In this document: piece by piece, positions 31,467-40,031 of the stretch
Layout: each line of letters opens with the position of its first letter
Numbering within the stretch: the first letter of the stretch is position 1
Source: an uncultured Oscillospiraceae bacterium
GTDB lineage: Bacteria > Bacillota > Clostridia > Oscillospirales > Oscillospiraceae
DNA length: 64,000 bases
Reading direction: 5' to 3'
NCBI GenBank assembly: GCA_934591635.1
Contig: CAKTPI010000001.1
Coordinates: 1-64,000 of the forward strand
Program-made: the position numbers and the translations under genes
The notes under the pieces: generated by a model
Database searches by the model: none
Told to the model about the DNA's origin: nothing
Seen by the model: only the letters and a program-made list of their open reading frames with translations

Positions 31467-32459
31467 ATGCTGGATACGCTGATGATATCCATCCCCGAAT
31501 ACTTTGCTTCCCTGAAATTTTCCGCCCTTCTGCGGGCGCTGCCCGGCGGCGTTGCCCAAGGCCTGATCTGGGGTGTACTGGCCCTGGGTGTGTTTCTAAC
31601 CTTCCGGATGCTGGGCATCTCCGACCTGACGGTGGATGGCAGCATGGCAACCGGCGGCGCTGTGTGCATCATGCTGGTGCTGGCCGGTGTGAACCCCCAG
31701 CTGGCACTGCTGGCCTCCTTCTTAGCGGGAATGGCGGCCGGTGGGATCACCGGATTTCTGCACACCAAGCTGGGAATCCCAGACATCCTGGCCGGTATTC
31801 TGACCCAGATTTCCCTGTATTCCATTAATCTGAATATCATGGGCAAGGCAAATCAGGCGGTTAATGTCAATAAGATATCCTTCCTGTTTACATCCAATGC
31901 CAAGCTGCTTACCCGCACCATTTGGATCGTGTTCTTCGTGTGCGCCGCTCTGGTGGTTGCTCTGTACCTGTACTTGGGCACGGAGCATGGCTCTGCCCTG
32001 CGGGCCACCGGTATCAATGGCAATATGGCCCGGGCGCAGGGCATCAATACCAACCGGATGAAGGTTATTGGCCTTGCCCTGAGCAATGGTCTGGTTGCCC
32101 TCTCCGGCGGCATTATGTCCCAGTACCAGGGCTTTGCGGATGTAAAGATGGGCACCGGCGCCATCGTAATTGGTCTGGCTGCCGTGATTATTGGGGAAGT
32201 GCTGGGCGAGGCGCTACTTGGGCGGCATATGAACTTCATGATTCGGCTTGCCTTTGTGGTACTGGGCAGCGTGATTTATTACGTGGTGTACGTTCTGGTG
32301 CTATGGCTCAAGTTCCCGGCGGATGATATGAAGCTGCTCACCGCCATTGTGGTTGCCATCTTCCTGGCGGTGCCCAACCTACGGGCTGCAAAGCGAAATT
32401 CCTTTGGCCGCATCGCAAAGCAAAATGCCAAGGCGGCCAAGCAGAACCGGGAGGGCTGA
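31467..32459 (+). CDS. ABC importer permease (TrpY-like)
   Basis: 330 residues, about nine membrane helices. It belongs to the BPD_transp_2 (LivH/RbsC-like) permease group by its glycine-rich helices (GVFLTFRMLGISDLTVDGSM) and the GINTNRMKVIGLALSN coupling segment before the last helices. The C-terminal tail is basic and cytoplasmic (KRNSFGRIAKQNAKAAKQNR). It starts at ATG 31467 behind TTAGGAGG. The ATPase gene begins three bases after its stop. Confidence 0.9.
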   Translation: MLDTLMISIPEYFASLKFSALLRALPGGVAQGLIWGVLALGVFLTFRMLGISDLTVDGSMATGGAVCIMLVLAGVNPQLALLASFLAGMAAGGITGFLHTKLGIPDILAGILTQISLYSINLNIMGKANQAVNVNKISFLFTSNAKLLTRTIWIVFFVCAALVVALYLYLGTEHGSALRATGINGNMARAQGINTNRMKVIGLALSNGLVALSGGIMSQYQGFADVKMGTGAIVIGLAAVIIGEVLGEALLGRHMNFMIRLAFVVLGSVIYYVVYVLVLWLKFPADDMKLLTAIVVAIFLAVPNLRAAKRNSFGRIAKQNAKAAKQNREG

Positions 32460-32462
32460 GAG

Positions 32463-33260
32463 ATGCTGGAAATCAGAAATGTATACAAGACCTTCAATGC
32501 AGGTACCATTAACGAAAAGAAAGCATTGCAGAATCTGAACCTGACCTTGCAGACCGGTGACTTCTGCACCGTCATTGGCGGCAATGGCGCTGGCAAGTCC
32601 ACCATGCTCAATGCGGTATCCGGCGTGTGGCCGGTGGATTCCGGTGCAATTTTGATTGACGGCGAGGATATCTCCGGCCTGTGCGAGTATAAGCGTGCCC
32701 CCTTCCTGGGCCGGGTCTTTCAGGATCCCATGAACGGTACCGCGGCGGATATGCAGATCATTGAAAATCTGGCTTTGGCGGCTCGACGGGGAGAGAAGCG
32801 GCACATTTTCCGCTGGGGTGTGCCCAAGGCGGATACGGAGAAGTACCGGGAAATGCTGAAAACTCTGGATTTAGGCCTGGAGGATCGCTTGACTACCAAG
32901 GTCGGCCTGCTCTCCGGTGGCCAGCGTCAGGCACTGACGCTGCTGATGGCTACCATTCAAAAGCCAAAGCTTCTGTTGCTGGATGAGCACACTGCGGCCT
33001 TGGATCCCAAAACCGCATCCAAGGTGCTGGAGGCGACGCAGCGGATCGTGGAGCAGAACCGGCTGACGACTCTGATGATTACCCACAATATGCGTGATGC
33101 CATTGCCTATGGCAATCGGCTGATTATGATGTATGATGGCCACATTGTGGTGGACGTCTCCGGTGAGGAGAAGAAAAACCTTACTGTTGAGCAGCTGCTG
33201 CAGCTCTTCAGTAAGGCATCTGGATCGGATGAAGCAGACGATAAGCTGATTCTCTCCTGA
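32463..33260 (+). CDS. ABC importer ATPase (TrpZ-like)
   Basis: 265 residues. Walker A GGNGAGKS, Q-loop in LGRVFQDPMN, signature LSGGQRQAL and Walker B LLLLDEHTAALDP, where His replaces the usual Pro of DEPT, as is common in this subgroup. It closes a complete binding protein-permease-ATPase importer that begins at 30408. The final 15 residues are acidic and probably unstructured. Confidence 0.92.
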   Translation: MLEIRNVYKTFNAGTINEKKALQNLNLTLQTGDFCTVIGGNGAGKSTMLNAVSGVWPVDSGAILIDGEDISGLCEYKRAPFLGRVFQDPMNGTAADMQIIENLALAARRGEKRHIFRWGVPKADTEKYREMLKTLDLGLEDRLTTKVGLLSGGQRQALTLLMATIQKPKLLLLDEHTAALDPKTASKVLEATQRIVEQNRLTTLMITHNMRDAIAYGNRLIMMYDGHIVVDVSGEEKKNLTVEQLLQLFSKASGSDEADDKLILS

Positions 33261-33305
33261 AGCCTGCGGTGTACTTCAGCCAGAGCAAGCGTTATAGCAA
33301 TGAAG

Positions 33306-33343
33306 AACCGGCGCGACTGCTAAAAAAGTCGCGCCGGTTTTTA
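33306..33343. terminator. Bidirectional terminator between importer and DUF975 gene
   Basis: AACCGGCGCGACT (33306-33318) / AGTCGCGCCGGTT (33327-33339) with TTTTA after it on the plus strand and an A/T-rich loop. Confidence 0.85.
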
Positions 33344-33359
33344 TGGAGTGAAAGAAGAA

Positions 33360-34340
33360 TTACATCTGGAAGATGTTTCCAAGAACTGCTTCGTTTTTCT
33401 CTTCCTTGGGGCACAGGCTGTCATAGAACAGAGCATAAGTCACGCTTACTTTGTTGTGGAAGAAGTAGTCGCAGACAACGCTCAGCACGAGTGGAAGGAC
33501 AAGGGCCAAACCGTAATACAGAACAGGGGAGAGAAAGTAGATCCCCAGGCTCGTCAGGCTCACCAGACTGCTGCAAAAGCTGATGCCAACCAGAATCAGG
33601 TAATACCACCAAAAGCTCAAATCTACCCGCAGCATCATCTTCATGTTGCCCCGCATCATCCGGCGGCTCTCCCGCATGGCACCAATTGCACCCAGCTGGG
33701 GCCGGTCAATGAGCAGATAGTCAACCATCCGGTAGGTGCAGGTATAGTACCAGGCCAGCGCCAGCAGAAGGACAGCATAAATAATCAGGAAGGGGAGAAG
33801 TGCGCCCAACATGCTGTCCCAGACGGAGAGAATGGCATCTGTGGTCAATGTACCGGCAGCAGTCAGCGGCATCAGGGTGGCAATCAGCCCGTTGGCAAAG
33901 GGCGTGAGCATGTAAAGGTTCAGCAGCAGGAAGCACAGCATAAAAGCGGCAGCCGCAAAAATCAGCGCCTGCAACAGCCTTGTGCGCAGAAGAACCCAAA
34001 ACCGCTCCAGGCCGGCCTTCAGGGATTTGACGGATGCATACTGCCCCCGGGCGATGCGCAGAACCGAGGCAGTATACCCCAGTGCCAGGCACATCACCGC
34101 CAGCATTTGCGCCACAGAAATCACAGTGCTGGCAGTGGAAAGGGCAGAACGGGTGCCGATACCCTGGATGCCGGTGGCTTTTGAGATTTGGTCTGACAGC
34201 AGCAGCTCAATCAGCTGCACCAGAAGTGCGGAACCTGCCACGATGCCGGAATAGGTGAGTATGATTTTCTTCCGCTCCGGCGCATTTTCCAGCCGGTTAG
34301 CGGCTTTCTTTTTCAGATATTTTGCAGATGGAATACTCAT
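33360..34340 (-). CDS. DUF975-family integral membrane protein
   Basis: 326 residues with six or so membrane helices. The family mark is near residues 220-245 (AIGAMRESRRMMRGNMKMML), a basic amphipathic segment before a hydrophobic helix. DUF975 proteins are common in Firmicutes and their function is unknown. Gene is monocistronic; it diverges from the XRE-TPR regulator at 34479, whose gap of 138 bp must hold both promoters. Confidence 0.85.
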   Translation of the reverse strand: MSIPSAKYLKKKAANRLENAPERKKIILTYSGIVAGSALLVQLIELLLSDQISKATGIQGIGTRSALSTASTVISVAQMLAVMCLALGYTASVLRIARGQYASVKSLKAGLERFWVLLRTRLLQALIFAAAAFMLCFLLLNLYMLTPFANGLIATLMPLTAAGTLTTDAILSVWDSMLGALLPFLIIYAVLLLALAWYYTCTYRMVDYLLIDRPQLGAIGAMRESRRMMRGNMKMMLRVDLSFWWYYLILVGISFCSSLVSLTSLGIYFLSPVLYYGLALVLPLVLSVVCDYFFHNKVSVTYALFYDSLCPKEEKNEAVLGNIFQM

Positions 34341-34478
34341 GCTTTTTCTCCTATGTTTTTTCTAGTACAGTTATAAAGCATTTTTTCGAAAATAGCAAAT
34401 GAATTTTTCTGGAATTGTAGAAATAATTTTGATGCTGTGGTAGACTGATGTCATCAAACGAGCCGGGAGGAATGGCAG

Positions 34479-35261
34479 ATGGAATTGGGGGAAAAGCTGC
34501 GCCGGAGACGGCAAGCCCTGGGGCTTAGCCAGCGGCAGCTGGTGGGAGATAAAATTACCCGCAATATGCTCTCACAGATTGAAAACGGAACGGCGACGCC
34601 CTCCATGGATACCCTGCGCTATTTGGCCCAGCGGCTGCAAAAGCCGGTCAGCTATTTTCTGGAGGAGGGAAACGGCGACAGCTTGGAGGAAGCTTGGAGC
34701 TGCTTTGAGTCCGGTGACCCAGCCGGGACTCTGGAGGAGTTGGGGCAGCTTCTGGATCTGGCCCAGACCCGGGAATATCGCCTGCTACGGGCACTGGCGC
34801 TGTTGCGCCTTGCAGAGGAAAGTGTCCGACAGGGCAGGGGTGTATATGCCCAAAAGCTGCTGACCCAGGTAAAATCGCTGGAAGAAGGGCTGCAGTGGCT
34901 GCCGGAGCTCAAGACCCGGCGGATGCAGGTGATGGCAAACCTTCACCTTGCGGTGGATGTAGCCGCATTGCCCAGCCTGGATGACGCTTTGTATCTCCAT
35001 GCCTATGCCTATATGCGCGCTGACGCACCGGAGCGGGCGGCCGCCTGCCTGGATGCCTGCCAGAACTGCACAACCTCTGCCTGGCGGCTGCTGCGGGCGC
35101 GGACAGAAATGGCCCAGGGAGAGTATGCCGCTGCTGCTGTGCTCCTGCAGCAGGAAGAAAGGCGCTGTCCGGAGGAGGCCGTCCCCCTGCTGGAGCAGTG
35201 CTTCCGGGAGATGGGGAATTTCCAGATGGCCTATCATTACGCCTGCCTCCAGCGAAAGTAA
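34479..35261 (+). CDS. XRE-TPR transcriptional regulator
   Basis: 260 residues. HTH over about residues 5-60 (LGEKLRRRRQALGLSQRQLV followed by the SQIENGTATPS recognition turn). The rest is a TPR-like helical array of alanine- and leucine-rich pairs, as in peptide-responsive Rgg/PlcR-type and other XRE-TPR regulators. The TPR part probably senses a ligand; no signalling peptide gene is evident beside it. It diverges from the DUF975 membrane-protein gene and lies upstream of the dehydrogenase; either could be a target. Confidence 0.88.
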   Translation: MELGEKLRRRRQALGLSQRQLVGDKITRNMLSQIENGTATPSMDTLRYLAQRLQKPVSYFLEEGNGDSLEEAWSCFESGDPAGTLEELGQLLDLAQTREYRLLRALALLRLAEESVRQGRGVYAQKLLTQVKSLEEGLQWLPELKTRRMQVMANLHLAVDVAALPSLDDALYLHAYAYMRADAPERAAACLDACQNCTTSAWRLLRARTEMAQGEYAAAAVLLQQEERRCPEEAVPLLEQCFREMGNFQMAYHYACLQRK

Positions 35262-35317
35262 GATGCGACAACTTTTCAATGTAATTGGATGAATTTGCTG
35301 AAATCCGCTTCCTTGTC

Positions 35318-35346
35318 TTGACAAAATTCACTTTCTTTTTCATAAT
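35318..35346 (+). promoter_or_regulatory. Promoter of the zinc dehydrogenase gene
   Basis: TTGACA (35318-35323), 17-bp spacer, CATAAT (35341-35346). Confidence 0.65.
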
Positions 35347-35385
35347 GTAGATGCATCAAAAAATAATGATTCGGAGGTATTTTCG

Positions 35386-36432
35386 ATGAACGGTAATATG
35401 CGTGTTGCAATCATGGAGGGCATCGGTAAGATGGGCTTTACCCAGCGCCCTATTCCAACCCCCAAGGAGGACGAAGTCCTGGTCAAGCTGGAATATGTGG
35501 GCATTTGCGGCTCGGATATGCACTATTATGAGACGGGCGCCATCGGTGATTTCGTGGTGAAGCCCCCCTTCGTCCTGGGCCATGAGCCTGGCGGTACAGT
35601 GGTAGAGGTTGGAAGCAAGGTGACCCATCTGAAGGTGGGCGACCGGGTGGCGCTGGAGCCGGGCAAGACCTGCGGCCATTGCCGCTATTGCCGGGAGGGG
35701 AAATATAACCTGTGCCCGGATGTGGTATTCTTTGCTACCCCACCGGTGGATGGTGTATTCCAGGAATATGTGGCGCACGAGGCAGACCTGTGCTTTAAGC
35801 TGCCGGATAATGTCAGCACGCTGGAGGGTGCACTGATTGAGCCCTTGGCCGTGGGGTTCCACGCAGCCATTCAGGGCGACGCCCACCTGGGCCAGAAGGC
35901 CGTGGTCATGGGCGCCGGCTGCATTGGCCTGGTGAGCATGATGGCACTGAAGGCCCGGGGCGTGCAGGACGTGTATGTGGTGGACGTGATGGACAAGCGC
36001 CTGGACAAGGCCATGGAACTGGGGGCCACCGCTGTTATTAATGGCAAGAAAGAAGACGTGGTCGCCCGCCTGAATGAGCTGACAGGCGGCATGGGCACCG
36101 ATTTGGCCATCGATACAGCAGGCAGCGAGTTTACCGTTCGTCAGGCCATCCTGGCTGCCGCCAAGGGCAGCACCATTGTCCTGGTTGGTTACAGCCGTAC
36201 CGGCGAAATGAACCTGCCCACGGATTTCATCCTGAACAAGGAGCTGACCCTCAAGTCTGTTTTCCGCTACCGCCACATTTATCCCATTGCCATTGAGGCT
36301 GTGGCCTCCGGCAAGGTGAACCTGAAGGGGATCGTTTCTAACATCTTCCCTTTGTCTGACATCCAGCATGCTATGGATGAAAGTGTCCGCAACAAGGCGG
36401 ATATTGTCAAGTCTGTTATTAAGATCGACTGA
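35386..36432 (+). CDS. Zinc-dependent sorbitol/xylitol-type dehydrogenase (MDR family)
   Basis: 348 residues. Catalytic zinc ligands Cys41 (GICGSD), His66 and Glu67 (GHEPGG). Structural zinc ligands Cys96, Cys99, Cys102 and Cys110. A Rossmann domain begins at GAGCIG. The [20 protein letters not shown] pattern is that of polyol dehydrogenases (L-iditol/sorbitol or xylitol), which oxidise a secondary alcohol to a ketose with NAD. No phosphotransferase or kinase gene sits beside it, so the exact polyol is unclear. Strong promoter and terminator; monocistronic. Confidence 0.92.
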   Translation: MNGNMRVAIMEGIGKMGFTQRPIPTPKEDEVLVKLEYVGICGSDMHYYETGAIGDFVVKPPFVLGHEPGGTVVEVGSKVTHLKVGDRVALEPGKTCGHCRYCREGKYNLCPDVVFFATPPVDGVFQEYVAHEADLCFKLPDNVSTLEGALIEPLAVGFHAAIQGDAHLGQKAVVMGAGCIGLVSMMALKARGVQDVYVVDVMDKRLDKAMELGATAVINGKKEDVVARLNELTGGMGTDLAIDTAGSEFTVRQAILAAAKGSTIVLVGYSRTGEMNLPTDFILNKELTLKSVFRYRHIYPIAIEAVASGKVNLKGIVSNIFPLSDIQHAMDESVRNKADIVKSVIKID

Positions 36433-36458
36433 TACATTAGATTCCTTCTCAATTTAAG

Positions 36459-36492
36459 TCACCCCGGGCTATTGGCCCGGGGTGATGTTTTT
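36459..36492. terminator. Terminator after the dehydrogenase, overlapping spoIIID stop
   Basis: TCACCCCGGG (36459-36468) / CCCGGGGTGA (36476-36485) followed by TGTTTTT on the plus strand. Confidence 0.85.
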
Positions 36493-36739
36493 AACGGTGC
36501 AGATATTTTTCCCGCGTGGCCATCCCGCCACGGATATGCCGCTCCTGCTTGTTTTTGTCCAGCACGGCTCTGGCGGCGGCATAGAGCGGGGGATTCAGCC
36601 GCCCCAGCCGGAAGGCAATGTCCTTGTGGACGGTGGATTTGGAAATTCCAAAGTGCTTTGCCGCTGCGCGGACGGTAGCGCCGGATTCAATGATGTACAC
36701 AGCCACTTCACAGGCTCGTTTCTCCATTTGCTCTGTCAT
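36491..36739 (-). CDS. spoIIID: SpoIIID, sporulation transcriptional regulator
   Basis: 82 residues from ATG 36739 (GGAGGT upstream); a longer reading to 36895 would run into the promoter of the divergent gene. The helix-turn-helix is almost the family consensus: GATVRAAAKHFGISKSTVHK, then a basic RHIRGGMATREKY segment near the C-terminus that in B. subtilis SpoIIID contributes to DNA binding. SpoIIID is a mother-cell regulator that tunes sigma-E genes and prepares for sigma-K. Together with spoIVB this places the organism among endospore formers. Confidence 0.96.
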   Translation of the reverse strand: MTEQMEKRACEVAVYIIESGATVRAAAKHFGISKSTVHKDIAFRLGRLNPPLYAAARAVLDKNKQERHIRGGMATREKYLHR

Positions 36740-36802
36740 ATCCCGACCTCCGATGCTGTGTGCTGTCTTAGCATATTCGGGGACAGGAAGCCTTATGAGC
36801 CC

Positions 36803-36831
36803 TTGACACCGGCGGAGGGAAGGGGTAAAAT
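36803..36831 (+). promoter_or_regulatory. Promoter of the threonine aldolase gene
   Basis: TTGACA (36803-36808), 17-bp spacer, TAAAAT (36826-36831). It lies in the intergenic region with divergent spoIIID and leaves a very short leader. Confidence 0.75.
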
Positions 36832-36856
36832 AACGAAAAAAGGAGCGTGCATTGAA

Positions 36857-37897
36857 TTGATTTACTTTAACAATGACTACAGCGAGGGCTGCCATGAGGC
36901 AGTGCTGCGAGCTTTAACCGAGACCAATATGGAGCAGACGCTGGGCTATGGCGAGGATGCATACTGCGCCGCTGCTGCCGCGCTGATTCGGAAAAAGTGC
37001 GGCCGGGAGGATCTCGCGGTGCATTTTTTAGTAGGCGGTACCCAGGCAAATTTAACGGTGATTGACGCGGCACTCCGGCCCCATCAGGGGGCTTTGGGGG
37101 CGGATACGGCCCACATCAATGTCCACGAAACCGGTGCGGTGGAAGCAACCGGCCACAAGGTACTGTGGGTGCCCCATCATGACGGAAAAATCACCGCCGA
37201 GCAGGTGCGGCAGACCGTCCGGGAGCATTATGCCAGCGCTTCCTTTGAGCATACGGTTCAGCCAAAGCTGGTGTATCTCTCCCAGCCCACGGAGTTGGGG
37301 ACGCTGTATACCCTGGAGGAGCTGGAGGCCCTGTCTGATGCCTGCCGGGAACTTGGGTTGTACCTATTTGTGGATGGGGCACGCCTGGGTTATGGCCTTG
37401 CGGCCCGAGGCAATGACGTGACCATGGCCGAGCTGGCTCGCTTGTGTGATGTATTTTACATCGGCGGCACCAAGGTGGGGGCACTCTTCGGCGAAGCGGT
37501 GGTTATTTCCAATCCGGCCATCAAAGAAGACTTCCGCTATCTCATCAAGCAGCATGGCGGCATGCTGGCCAAGGGCCGCCTGCTGGGCATTCAGTTCAAG
37601 ACTCTGATGGAGCATGATCTGTATGAGGAAATTGCCGCTGTTGCCGACCGCCTGGCCGATAAGCTGCGCGCGGCCATGCAGGCGCAGGGGGTGCCCTTCC
37701 TGGTTGAGAGCACCACCAATCAGCTGTTCCCAATTTTGCCGGATGAAGTGTTGGAGGAGTTGGCAAAAACCTATGTTTTCAGCGAACAGGAGCGAGTGGA
37801 TGAACATCACCGTGCCGTCCGCTTCTGCACCAGCTGGGCAACCAAAGAGGAAAATGTGGATAAACTCTGCACCGACCTGAAGCGGCTGCTGAAGTAA
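36857..37897 (+). CDS. ltaE: Low-specificity L-threonine aldolase (PLP-dependent)
   Basis: 346 residues, the usual length, if translation starts at the TTG 36857 (MIYFNNDYSEG); AAAAAAGGAG lies eleven bases upstream. No ATG exists in a better place, and the open frame extends far upstream only by chance. The fold-type I PLP lysine is Lys206 in YIGGTKVGAL, and the Asp that contacts the pyridine nitrogen is in FVDGARLGYG. It cleaves threonine or allo-threonine to glycine and acetaldehyde. TTG initiation usually lowers output. Confidence 0.9.
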   Translation: MIYFNNDYSEGCHEAVLRALTETNMEQTLGYGEDAYCAAAAALIRKKCGREDLAVHFLVGGTQANLTVIDAALRPHQGALGADTAHINVHETGAVEATGHKVLWVPHHDGKITAEQVRQTVREHYASASFEHTVQPKLVYLSQPTELGTLYTLEELEALSDACRELGLYLFVDGARLGYGLAARGNDVTMAELARLCDVFYIGGTKVGALFGEAVVISNPAIKEDFRYLIKQHGGMLAKGRLLGIQFKTLMEHDLYEEIAAVADRLADKLRAAMQAQGVPFLVESTTNQLFPILPDEVLEELAKTYVFSEQERVDEHHRAVRFCTSWATKEENVDKLCTDLKRLLK

Positions 37898-37912
37898 CGA
37901 ACAAAATAGATG

Positions 37913-37954
37913 AAACCGGACTGCTATTATGATGAAAAGCAGTCCGGTTTTGTT
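37913..37954. terminator. Bidirectional terminator between ltaE and the isc regulator
   Basis: AAACCGGACTGCT (37913-37925) / AGCAGTCCGGTTT (37938-37950), with A-rich and T-rich flanks, between convergent transcription units. Confidence 0.85.
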
Positions 37955-38354
37955 ATTTCATTAAATCTGCAATGGTCACACTGTCCAGGTAGTCATTCAC
38001 CCGGCGGTTGAGTTCCATCCACATGGGGAGCGTGCGGCATTCAGCTGTGCGGCGGCACTTGTCTGCGTTGCACTCCAGGCAAGCCACCGGCGCCAGATCC
38101 CCCTCGGTCAGCCGGAGCACATCGCCGATGCGGTATTCTTCCGGCTTTTTGGTCAGCCGATAGCCGCCGCCTTTGCCATGAATCCCCTCAATCAGCTTGG
38201 CAGAGACCAGAATCGGCAGGATCCGCTCCAGATATTTCAGGGAGATGTCCTGTCGCTGGGCGACCTCCTTCATGGGAATGTAGCCGCCGTTGTCGTGCTC
38301 TGCCAGGTCAATCATTACCCGCAGTGCGTAGCGCCCACGGGAAGAAATCAACAT
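37953..38354 (-). CDS. Rrf2-family regulator, IscR-like with cysteine cluster
   Basis: 133 residues. The winged helix (residues 1-70, MLISSRGRYALRVMIDLAEH at the start and HGKGGGYRL in the wing) is followed by a cysteine cluster Cys92, Cys95, Cys100, Cys106. IscR binds a [2Fe-2S] cluster with three such cysteines, so this protein may also be an iron-sulfur sensor. It is the last gene of a four-gene minus-strand operon (cysK-iscS-iscU-rrf2) and probably controls it through the inverted repeats at 41000-41047. CymR, another Rrf2 protein that binds CysK in B. subtilis, is an alternative model. Confidence 0.93.
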   Translation of the reverse strand: MLISSRGRYALRVMIDLAEHDNGGYIPMKEVAQRQDISLKYLERILPILVSAKLIEGIHGKGGGYRLTKKPEEYRIGDVLRLTEGDLAPVACLECNADKCRRTAECRTLPMWMELNRRVNDYLDSVTIADLMK

Positions 38355-38375
38355 GAGACTTCCTCCCTTGTACAG

Positions 38376-38807
38376 TTACACATGACAGTGGGCACAGCTT
38401 TCACAGTCCGGGAACTGACTATGGTCATACGCAATGCCGTTGCGGTCGTAGTAGTCCTTCAGAGCTTTTTTGATGGCCTCCTCTGCCAGCACAGAGCAGT
38501 GCAGCTTGTGGGCGGGCAGACCGTCCAGCGCTTCGGTGACAGCCTTGTTGGTGACTTTCAATGCCTCAGAAACAGGCTTGCCCTTGATCATCTCGGTTGC
38601 CATGGAGCTGGATGCAATGGCGCTGCCGCAGCCAAAAGTCTCAAACTTCACATCCGTGATGATGTCGTTGTCAATTTTCAGATAAATCTTCATGATATCG
38701 CCGCAAACGGGGTTGCCGACTTCACCCACGCCATCGGCATTTTCAATCACGCCAACGTTCCGGGGATTGCGGAAATGATCCATTACTTTTTCACTGTATA
38801 ATGCCAT
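38376..38807 (-). CDS. iscU: IscU/NifU-type iron-sulfur cluster scaffold
   Basis: 143 residues from ATG 38807 (AGGAG upstream). The three cluster-binding cysteines are Cys35 (GNPVCGD), Cys60 (TFGCGSA) and Cys104 (KLHCSVL); Asp37, which makes the cluster labile, is kept. The C-terminus carries an additional Cys/His tail (DCESCAHCHV) common in clostridial homologues. It receives sulfur from the cysteine desulfurase encoded immediately upstream and passes assembled clusters to apoproteins such as PFOR. Confidence 0.95.
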   Translation of the reverse strand: MALYSEKVMDHFRNPRNVGVIENADGVGEVGNPVCGDIMKIYLKIDNDIITDVKFETFGCGSAIASSSMATEMIKGKPVSEALKVTNKAVTEALDGLPAHKLHCSVLAEEAIKKALKDYYDRNGIAYDHSQFPDCESCAHCHV

Positions 38808-38820
38808 TTCGTTTTTCTCC

Positions 38821-40011
38821 TTATTCTGCAAACACGTGAGGACGTTTGCCATTTACCAGATCCCGCCAGAAGGGGGACATATTGCGCAGATAGGTCACCA
38901 CATCCGTGACGGCCTGAATGAGATAATCAATATCCGCTTCCGTTACATCATCGCTGAGGGAGAGCCGCAGGGAACCGTGGGCAACCTCGTGGGGGCGGCC
39001 GATGGCCAGCAGTACGTGGCTGGGATCCAGGCTGCCGGAGGTGCAGGCAGAGCCGGAGGAGGCGCACACACCCTTGTCGTCCAGCAGGAGCAGCAGAGCC
39101 TCACCCTCGATGCCCTCAAAACAAAAGTTCACGGTAGCGGGCAGCCGATTGTACCGGTCACCGTTCAGCTCACTGTAGGGGATTTTATCAAGGCCGGCAA
39201 TCAGCTTGTCCCGTAGAGGGATGAGTTTGGCGGCATAAGCATCCAGGTTGGCAGTAGCCTGCTCCAGCGCAGCGGCCATTCCAACGATGGCAGGCAGGTT
39301 CTCGGTGCCGGCCCGCTTGCCGCGCTCCTGGGCACCGCCGTTGATCAGACTGTCCAATGCGACTCCACGTTTGGCATACAGCACGCCGATTCCCTTGGGA
39401 CCATGGAACTTGTGAGCGGACAGAGAGAGCATATCGATATTTTGCTCGGCCACGTTCACCTTGATGTGTCCAACTGCCTGCACGGCATCGGTGTGGAACA
39501 GCACACCCTTCTCACGGCATACCTTGCCGATTTCCGCAATGGGCTGGATGGTGCCAATCTCGTTGTTGGCAAACATCACTGTCACCAGGCAGGTGTCCTC
39601 CCGGATGGCATCCCGTACCTGCTCGGGGGTGACGATGCCGTTGCTGTGCACATCCAGCAGCGTGATCTCAAAGCCCTGCTGTTTCAGCTTATCCAGGGTA
39701 TGCAGTACTGCGTGGTGCTCGAAGGTTGTGGAGATAATGTGCTTCTTGCCTTTCTTCGCCCCCAGCTTTGCAGCGGAGAAGATGGCCTGATTGTCAGCCT
39801 CGCTGCCGCCGGAGGTGAAGGTGATCTCTCTGGGGGTGCAGCCTAGGCAATTTGCAATCCGCTCCCGGGCATCCTCCAGGGCTTCCTTGGCTTGCTGGCC
39901 AAAGCTGTACAGACTGGAGGGGTTGCCGTAATTTTCAGCCATACACTTAGTCATGGCCTCAATCGCCGCCGGACACATTTTGGTGGTGGCAGCATTGTCT
40001 GCGTAAATCAT
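38821..40011 (-). CDS. iscS: Cysteine desulfurase (NifS/IscS)
   Basis: 396 residues. Group I cysteine desulfurase with the PLP lysine Lys201 (SAHKFHGPKG) and the active cysteine Cys323 (GSACTSGS) on the flexible loop. It converts cysteine to alanine and leaves a persulfide for IscU; in this genome it is also a plausible sulfur donor for ThiI (50816). AGGAG ribosome binding site; 20-base gap after cysK and 13 bases before iscU. Confidence 0.96.
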   Translation of the reverse strand: MIYADNAATTKMCPAAIEAMTKCMAENYGNPSSLYSFGQQAKEALEDARERIANCLGCTPREITFTSGGSEADNQAIFSAAKLGAKKGKKHIISTTFEHHAVLHTLDKLKQQGFEITLLDVHSNGIVTPEQVRDAIREDTCLVTVMFANNEIGTIQPIAEIGKVCREKGVLFHTDAVQAVGHIKVNVAEQNIDMLSLSAHKFHGPKGIGVLYAKRGVALDSLINGGAQERGKRAGTENLPAIVGMAAALEQATANLDAYAAKLIPLRDKLIAGLDKIPYSELNGDRYNRLPATVNFCFEGIEGEALLLLLDDKGVCASSGSACTSGSLDPSHVLLAIGRPHEVAHGSLRLSLSDDVTEADIDYLIQAVTDVVTYLRNMSPFWRDLVNGKRPHVFAE

Positions 40012-40031
40012 TGTGTGCTCCTTATTCCTAT

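Noticed and set aside
36482-36856. Long N-terminal extension of threonine aldolase antisense to spoIIID
   Set aside because: It would cross the promoter at 36803-36831 and the spoIIID gene; the family N-terminus begins at 36857.
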